Part shown: positions 57,361 to 64,000 of the stretch, in pieces
Layout: each line of letters opens with the position of its first letter
Numbering within the stretch: position 1 is the stretch's first letter
Origin: Vicia villosa
Lineage: Eukaryota > Streptophyta > Magnoliopsida > Fabales > Fabaceae
Direction: 5' to 3'
Assembly (NCBI RefSeq): GCF_029867415.1
Contig: NC_081181.1
Location: 117,305,888-117,369,887, forward strand
Length of the DNA stretch: 64,000 bases
The notes under the pieces: generated by a model
What the model was told of the DNA's origin: nothing
Seen by the model: the letters and a program-made list of their open reading frames with translations, nothing else
Database searches by the model: none
Translations under genes and position numbers: made by a program

Positions 57361-57890
57361 ATTCTTCGCGAGGGTTATCGCGAATACTCCTGCACCAACG
57401 ATTCTTCGCGAGGGTTATCGCGAATGTTCTTGCACCAATAAGTTCTTCGCGAGGGTTATCGCGAATATTCTTGTACCAATAAGTTCTTCGAGGGTTATCG
57501 CGAATATTCTTGCACCAATAGGTTCTTCGCGAGGGTTATCGCGAATATTCTTGCACCAATAGGTTCTTCGCGAGGGTTATCGCGAATATTCCTGCACCAA
57601 TAGATTCTTCGCGAGGGTTATCGCGAATATCCCTGCACCAATAGATTCTTCGCGAGGGTTATCGCGAATATTCCTGCACCAATAGATTCTTCGCGAGGGT
57701 TATCGCGAATATTCCTGCACCAATAGATTCTTCGCGAGGGTTATCGCGAATATTCTTGCACCAATAAGTTCTTCGCGAGGGTTATCGCGAATATTCTTGC
57801 ACCAATAGGTTCTTCGCGAGGGTTATCGCGAATATTCTTGCACCAATAGGTTCTTCGCGAGGGTTATCGCGAATATTCCTGCACCAATAG
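57361..57890. repeat. Thirteen copies of a 41-bp hairpin repeat in the Ogre 3' UTR
   Basis: Unit TTCGCGAGGGTTATCGCGAA plus AT(A/G)TTC(C/T)TGCACCAATAG(G/A). Nearly all units are 41 bp (first 40; one lacks 2 bases). Each contains arms TTCGCGA and TCGCGAA that pair exactly around GGGTTA. Copies differ at few positions, so the array is recent and homogeneous. Ogre and related elements are known to carry such satellites in their 3' UTR. Confidence 0.95.
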
Positions 57891-58556
57891 ATTGCTTACT
57901 CTGGTTTAGGTAAGGCTACCTGCATAGACGTTTGTTTGTAAATGCGTATGCATCATGCTTATGCATCGTGCGCATGCCCCTGTTGTTTTTATAATGTATA
58001 TGTATGAATGTTTACACATGTATATGTTGCATGTATGTTATTGAATGTGTGCAATGATTCCTAGTCTCATCTCCTTATCACCCACTGCCTTTGTTTAATT
58101 TCTTTTTCGAGATGTTGGGAAATCCTAGCTCGGATTGTATTTGAATAACTTACTGCCCCTGTCTTTTGTGAAAGAACCATATGCATCAGTGTAGGGCGTA
58201 TGCAGCCTTCCGGAGATTTCATAATTTTTATCTTTTCGCTTTTGTATTGAAAGTTTGTAAGTTTCTCATGTTAAATCCAGGTTCAAGTTTAAAAATAGCA
58301 TGTCTTTTGCAGATGGTATTGAAATAAGAAATGAAGCGCAGTATGCAAAAGGGAAATTTTATTGATGTTGCCTTGAATTGGCGAGTGTACAGAAATGCGA
58401 AGAAAGAAAATGACAAATAGAAATGATATTAATACTACCGTTGCTCTTTTTTTGTTATCGAGGGCCCCAATAATCTTTCGACCTCAGAAGTAGACGATTG
58501 CACGACCCCCATCCTTCATAGTCTGTATTCGGCTTATGTCCGGTATCCTGCTTTTG
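57891..58556 (-). other. 3' untranslated sequence of the Ogre element
   Basis: Between the repeat array and the pol stop at 58557. Contains ATGCATCATGCTTATGCATC-type repeats near 57946-57968. No gene. Confidence 0.55.
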
Positions 58557-61500
58557 CTAGGCATAATACTTCTTGACCGCATCCGAGTTGATTGGGTGTG
58601 GTAGCTCATCCCCATCCATTGTAGTGAGGATTAATGCCCCTCCTGAGAACACCGTTTTTACAATATATGGGCCTTCGTAGTTAGGTGTCCATTTCCCACG
58701 AGCGTCAAGTCGAGGTAATAGTATCTTCTTGAGGACAATGTCACCTTCTTTGTAAGTTCGAGGTCAGACCTTCTTATCGAACGCTTTCTTCATCCTCTTC
58801 TGATAGAGTTGTCCGTGACACAAAGCTGTCAGTCGCTTTTCTTCAATGAGATTAAGCTGATCAAAACGAGTTTTTACCCATTCCGATTCTTCTAACTTTG
58901 TGTCAGCTATGACTCTTAATGACGGGATCTCCACTTCAATTGGGAGGACTGCTTCCATACCGTAGACTAGGGAGAATGGGGTTGCCCCTGTAGATGTGCG
59001 CATCGAGGTCCTGTAACCGTGTAGGGCGAAGGGAAGCATTTCGTGCCAATCCTTGTATGTTTTCACCATCTTTTGTATTATCTTTTTGATATTTTTGTTT
59101 GCAGCTTCGACAGCGCCGTTCATTTTAGGCCTGTATGGTGAAGAATTGTGGTGTTCAATCTTGAACTCCTCGCACAGCTCCCTCATCATGTTATTGTTCA
59201 GATTCGACCCATTATCGGTGATAATCCTGCTTGGAACCCCATACCGACATATGATATTATGCTTGATGAACCGAGTGACCACTTGTCTCGTCACGTTGGT
59301 GTAAGAAGCAGCTTCAACCCATTTGGTGAAGTAGTCTATGGCAACCAATATGAATCGGTGCCCATTTGACGCTTTCGGTTCTATCATTCCTATCATGTTA
59401 ATTCCCCACATTGCAAATGGCCATGGTGAACTCAAGACGTTCAACGGATTTGGCGGTACGTGTACCTTGTCAGCGTAAATCTGGCACTTGTGACATGTCC
59501 TTGCATATTGGAAACAGTCGGCCTCCATTGTTAACCAGTAATACCCTGCTCGCAGTATTTTTCTAGCCATTGAATGTCCATTTGCATGAGTTCCGAAGGT
59601 TCCTTCGTGTACTTCTCTGATAATCTCTTCGGCCTCATTTTTGTCCACACACCTTAATAGCACCGAGTCGTAATTCTTTTTGTACAGGATATTTCCACTC
59701 AGGAAGAACTTAGATTCTAATCTCCTCAATGTTTTCTTATCAATTGTAGAGGCGTTCTCTGGGTATTCTTGCTTCTCCAGATACCTTTTGATATCGTGGT
59801 ACCATGGTTTGTTGTCAGATTGCTCCTCAATCGCAAGACAATAGGCAGGTTCGTCGAAGTGTCTAACAGTTATCTGTGGTTCATGGTTTGGCCAGGTCAC
59901 CTTGAACATAGAGGAGAGCGTTGCTAGTGCGTCGGCTATTTGATTTTCTTCCCTCGGGATATGAGTAAAAGTGATAGTATCAAATTCAGCCGTTAACTCC
60001 AGTATAAGGTCTCGGTATGGGATTAGTTTTGCATCTCGAGTGTCCCATTCTTTGTTGACTTGGTGGATTACCAATGCTGAGTCTCCGTATACATCAAGGA
60101 GTTTGATCCTTAGGTCGATTGCAGCTTCTAACCCCAATATGCATGCTTCGTATTCTGCAATGTTGTTGGTGCAGTCGAAACATAGTCTTGCAGTGAAGGG
60201 TAAGTGTCGGTCATCGGGAGATGTCAATACTGCCCCTATGCCATGTCCTAGTGCATTTGAGGCACCGTCGAACATGAGTTTCCATACCAAACCCGGTTCG
60301 GGTCCCTCGTCGGGTCCTGGTATTTCATAGTCTCTTACTAGCATAATATCCTCATCGGGGAAGTCGAACTTCATAGATTGGTATTCCTCGAGGGGTTGGT
60401 GAGCAAGATGTTCTGCCAATACACTCCCTTTTATTGCTTTTTGAGTTACATACTGTATGTCGTATTCGGACAACAACATTTGCCACCTTGCAATTCTACC
60501 CGTGAGTGCCTGTTTTTCGAACACGTATTTTAAAGGATCCATTCTCGATATTAGCCATGTGGAATGATTCAACATATATTGCCTTAGACGTTTGGAGGCC
60601 CATGCTAGGGCACAACATGTCTTTTCCAATGGTGAATACCGAGATTCACAATCCGTAAATTTCTTACTGAGGTAGTAGATAGCGTGTTCTTTCCTGCCTG
60701 TTTCATCTTGTTGCCCCAGTACACACCCCATAGATCTTTCGAGTACTGTGAGGTACATGATCAGCGGTCTTCCGGGTACGGGAGGTAAAAGTATCGGTGG
60801 TTCTTGTAAGTAGTTCTTTATAGTTTCGAAGGCTACTTGACAATCGTCGTTCCACTTGATAGGTTGATCCTTCCTGAGTAGTTTGAATATAGGCTCGCAT
60901 GTAGCTGTTAGATGTGAAATGAACCTTGAGATGTAATTCAATCGGCCCAGGAAACCTCGTACCTCTTTTTCTGTCTTCGGAACGGGCATCGCTTGTATGG
61001 CTTTTACTTTGTCAGGATCAACCTCTATACCTCGTTGGCTTACAATGAATCCCAACAGCTTTCCCGACCTTACACCAAACGTACACTTGTTCGGGTTTAA
61101 CCTTAGCTTGTACTTCTTTAAGCGCTCGAACAACTTATGTAGATTTGTGATATGCTCTTCTTCTGTGCCAGATTTGGCAATCATATCATCTACATATACT
61201 TCGACCTCTTTGTGAATCATATCATGGAATAATGTGACCATGGCTCTTTGATATGTTGCCCCTGCATTTCTCAATCCAAAAGGCATCACTTTGTAGCAGA
61301 AGGTGCCCCAAGATGTCATGAAGGTGGTCTTTTCCATATCCTCAGGGGCCATCTTGATTTGATTATATCCGGAGAACCCATCCATAAAGGAGAACACCGA
61401 AGCTTGTGCTGTATTATCCACCAAGATATCTATATGTGGTAGTGGGAAATCATCTTTTGGACTTGCTTTATTTAGATCCCTGTAATCTACACACATGCGC

Positions 61501-62019
61501 ACTTTCCCGTCTTTCTTAGGAACTGGCACTATGTTTGCAATCCATGGCGGGTAGTCAACCACAGCAAGAAACCCGGCATCAAACTGTTTGAGCACCTCTT
61601 ACCTAATCTTACTATCCATATCTGGTCGAACCCTTCTGCGTTTTTGCCTGACCGGCGCACACCCTTCTTTGAGAGGTAACCTGTGTACCACGATGTCCGT
61701 ATCCAACCCCGGCATGTCACGGTATGACCAAGCAAAAATCTCTGCATACTCGTGGAGGAGCTTGATTAGCGTTGCTTTTACGTCCTTACCTAGCGTTTCC
61801 CCAATCTTAATGTTCTTGGGTTCTTCATCCGTTCCCAAGTTTATGATTTCAATGGCCTCTTGTGGAGGGAGCATGCTCTTGGATTCCTTATCCATTAACC
61901 TTGACAACTCTTCCGGAAGTTCATCGTCTTCCTCATCCTCTTCTTTGGCCTGATTAGCGAGAGCCTCGAGTTTGTATAGAGTCTCAGCAGTATTATTATC
62001 GGTGGTGTCAGAAGGTGAT
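58557..62019 (-). pseudogene. Ogre Pol: reverse transcriptase, dual RNase H, integrase
   Basis: Exon after the intron (62019 down). Order: linker, RT with YVDDM at about 61180-61197, its degenerate RNase H, a second archaeal-type RNase H (WKLMFDGASNALGHGIGAVL; IAEYEACILGLEAA; VYGDSAL; IADALATL, about 59900-60290), the integrase zinc finger (HEGTFGTHANGH...CHKC), DD35E core and C-terminal domain (GKWTPNYEGPYIV...). Damage: TAA near 61597 splits off the N-terminal piece, TGA at 58764 (arginine expected) cuts the C-terminal domain, and the first catalytic Asp of integrase is Asn (AAC at 59398-59400). A dead copy of otherwise very good sequence. Confidence 0.9.
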
Positions 62020-62301
62020 CTGCACATGTTTTATGTTTTGCTTTCTTTTAGTATGCAGATATGAACGTGCTCTTTTTTTGTGCAAGAAATTTATTTGTCA
62101 TTTTCGGAAAGGAAAAGAAATAAATGCGGGAAGAGACAATGTTTTCAATACCAAAATGCAAAGACAATTTTATTAATAAACTTCGAACTCGGAAACAAAT
62201 GGGGCCCTTACAAACTAACTCTATGCTTTGGGCGAGGCATGAGCATTATTGTTTTTTCTTTATTTTTTAAAAAAGAAATAAAACACACAAAAGCAAATTA
62301 C
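62020..62301 (-). other. Ogre intron between protease and pol
   Basis: 282 bp on the minus strand with donor GTAATT after the codon pair TCA AA (62302), acceptor TGTGCAG before A TCA CCT (62019). Splicing would join ISK and SPSD in frame, and the intron begins with an in-frame TAA. This intron is a signature of Ogre elements and probably regulates the gag-pro to pol ratio. Confidence 0.8.
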
Positions 62302-64000
62302 TTTGAAATGAAAACTATCTCCGGTATCTCCAGGCTTGTCCAATTCTGAAGCTGTTCTCCGGGCCTGATTTCTCGAATGAAGTTGGACGTCCCTTCTCGA
62401 GAATCCTTGTTGGACACCATAGCCACATGTTCATACCCGCCAGTCACAAAAATTTGCATTATCGGGGGAAATGGTTGTTCCTCCTTCTTAATGCTTGTGA
62501 CCTTGGTGGGTTGGTATCCTAACCCTGAGCGGTCTTTCTTTTCCAAAACCTCTGGTAGCTTGCCCCAGCCTTTAGCATCTGCGTCTTGTAGATCCTTCCA
62601 TGATGTTACCGCCCTTCTTATCTTCTCCACCGGTAGTGTGATAGCGGTTGCAATTTCTAGAGCTTGAAATGCGGTACCCAATGCTTCGTCTCCAGCCTCG
62701 ATATATCTGTATGAGTTTAGATTGCTGACAAATATATCCTCTTCTCCATTGATGGTCACTATGGAGTTCCCGTTCACAAACTTTAGTTTCTCATGGAGGG
62801 TGGAGGTGACTGCCCCAGCTGCGTGGATCCAAGGGCGTCCTAGTAGGCAGGTATAAGCTGGCTCAATTTCCATCACTTGGAAATTGATGCAGAAGGTATG
62901 AGGACCAATTACAACAGGCAGATCCACTTCTCCCAACACCGGACTCTGTGATCCATCGAAAACTTTTACCACCAGACGACTTGGGTTAACTACCAGTCCT
63001 TCTAAGGCTATCTTGTCAAGTGTTGCTTTTGGCATCACGTTTAGAGATGACCCTGTGTCAATCAAAACTCTAGCCAGATGAGCCTTCCCACATTGCAGGG
63101 AGATATGCAAGGCTTTGTTGTGTGACTTTCCTTGTAGGGGTAGCTCATTGTCACTGAAACCCAGGCATGCCCCAGCAGTTAGATTGGCCACCATCCCATC
63201 AAATTGATTGACTGTAATGTCCTTAGTTACATGGGCAGCGTTTAGGATTTTCATCAAGGCATCTCGATGCTTCTCGGAGTGTATCAATAGTGATAAGAGC
63301 GATATCTTAGATGGTGTCTGTTGCAACTGATCCACCACCCTATAATCACTCTTCTTAATCAGAGCGAGAAACTCCTCAGCATCTTTATTAGAAGTTTCTT
63401 TATCCTTAGGTTCAGCCTCGTCACTTGGTCTCGTAACAACTTGTTCTCCAGATTGTGTCAAGTTTTCACTAGACGTTGGTTGTACTTGCGCAGTTTTGAA
63501 TATGCGCCCACTACGGGTCATGCCCCCAGATCCAACGATGCTTGATACTGCAGTATTAGTATCAGTCTCATATTCCCATGGTACCGCTTTCATCTTGTCC
63601 AAAGGATATGGTCCTCTGATTGGGATGATCTTGGTACGCTCTCGCGTAGGTATCATCACTGGTGGTCTAGAGCATGGGATAATTAATGGTTTCCTTGCCC
63701 CTTGTGCAGGTATCATTAAAGGCTCATTTCTTTCCACCATCGCCACATATTCCTCTTCAGGGTGTTCCTCCAGTTGGATCAATCCTTGATCCATGAGCCT
63801 TTGCAAGGTGTCTTTGAAAGCTTCGTTATGTTCTAGGATAAACCCCTTTATAAGAAGATACCTCTTAAGTGCATCTATGGGGGAGTTCCGTTGTTGAACC
63901 AACTCTTGCTCATTGACAACTTCTATTGCATTGACTGCGCCATCATGGTGTGGCATTGGATTTGTTTTCACATTGGGTTTGTCAAAGGCGATTGCCCCTG
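62302..64000 (-). CDS. Ogre Gag C-terminus and protease, partial
   Basis: Open frame running to the window edge (no start here). From the 5' side: a Gag tail (KPNVKTNPMPHHDGAVNAI), a linker region with repeated PLIIP/PVMIP motifs, then the aspartic protease with LIDTGSSLNVMP (about 63045-63085) and CLLGRPWIH, and a G-patch-like GLGYQP near 62520. Active-site D-T-G present. No stop before the intron donor. The 5' portion of Gag is outside the window. Confidence 0.85.

Larger units (their letters stand above)
54199..64000 (-). mobile_element. Ogre-type Ty3/gypsy (Tat) LTR retrotransposon, right part outside the window
   Basis: Minus-strand element with 3' LTR at 54199-57112, 3' untranslated region with tandem repeats (57113-58556), pol exon (58557-62019), intron (62020-62301) and part of gag-pro (62302-64000, open to the edge). 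Hallmarks of Ogre: protease/pol intron, dual RNase H, very long LTR, tandem repeats before the LTR. Defects: a TGA near 58764, a TAA near 61597 and Asp to Asn in the integrase. The 5' LTR is not in the window, so the TSD cannot be checked. Confidence 0.9.

Noticed and set aside
57361..57890. CRISPR-like array of regular 41-bp repeats
   Set aside because: The whole unit repeats with no unique spacers, the organism is a plant, and it lies in an Ogre 3' UTR.
59053..59369. Plus-strand frames opposite Ogre pol
   Set aside because: Antisense shadows of the integrase coding sequence.

Overview
This window is nuclear DNA from a flowering plant, most likely a legume of the pea/vetch/lentil group (Fabeae). 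The support is: plant genes with GT-AG introns, AT-rich intergenic DNA, and dense nested retrotransposons. These include an Ogre-type Ty3/gypsy element with dual RNase H, a pro/pol intron and a satellite-like 3' UTR, a type very abundant in Fabeae. No bacterial or organellar operon structure is present. Assignment to species is not possible from the sequence alone.

Layout. 1-2.1 kb and 13.0-13.5 kb: remains of an unrecognised minus-strand gene, one exon of which was split by a 10.9-kb Mutator-like element (MULE, 2125-12979; TIRs about 182 bp, 9-bp TSD). The MULE carries a transposase pseudogene with at least ten stop codons and a convergent GRF zinc-finger gene. It was itself split by a young Athila-like LTR element (5509-11662, 5-bp TSD AAAAC). 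13.7-16.0 kb: a small LTR element (5-bp TSD GTGAC) carrying processed pieces of a plasma-membrane H+-ATPase and probably a PPR gene, like maize Bs1. 16.5-16.7 kb: an snRNA-type promoter with a box C/D-like RNA. 17.0-17.4 kb: a 110-bp tandem repeat. 17.7-18.1 kb: a small conserved-looking gene. 18.8-27.1 kb: two Ty1/copia relics, the second interrupted by a 541-bp hAT MITE. 28.7-31.3 kb: a 2.6-kb non-autonomous hAT element with gene-like cargo.

31.7-39.8 kb is the host gene island: an RLCK-VII kinase (five exons, +), a single-exon GT4 glycosyltransferase (+) and an NFD4/nodulin-like major facilitator (three exons, -). The glycosyltransferase and transporter converge. Nothing suggests a shared pathway; they look like ordinary single-copy neighbours.

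40.5-49.5 kb is again repetitive: a SIRE/Maximus-like copia LTR, a gag-only Ty3/gypsy relic, and a 2.1-kb solo LTR (5-bp TSD ATGGC). 49.5-54.2 kb is AT-rich filler with MITE fragments and a (TTA)28 microsatellite. 54.2-64.0 kb is an Ogre element on the minus strand, running off the right edge: 2.9-kb 3' LTR, thirteen copies of a 41-bp hairpin repeat, pol, intron, and part of gag-pro. It is inactivated by two stop codons and an Asp-to-Asn change in the integrase.

The observations most worth following up are the H+-ATPase-capturing LTR element, the Ogre 41-bp repeat array and tRNA-like segment in its LTR, the Athila-like element with Gag-Pro fused to the integrase tail, and the MULE with a convergent accessory gene. 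All identifications are from reading the sequence; no database search was run.
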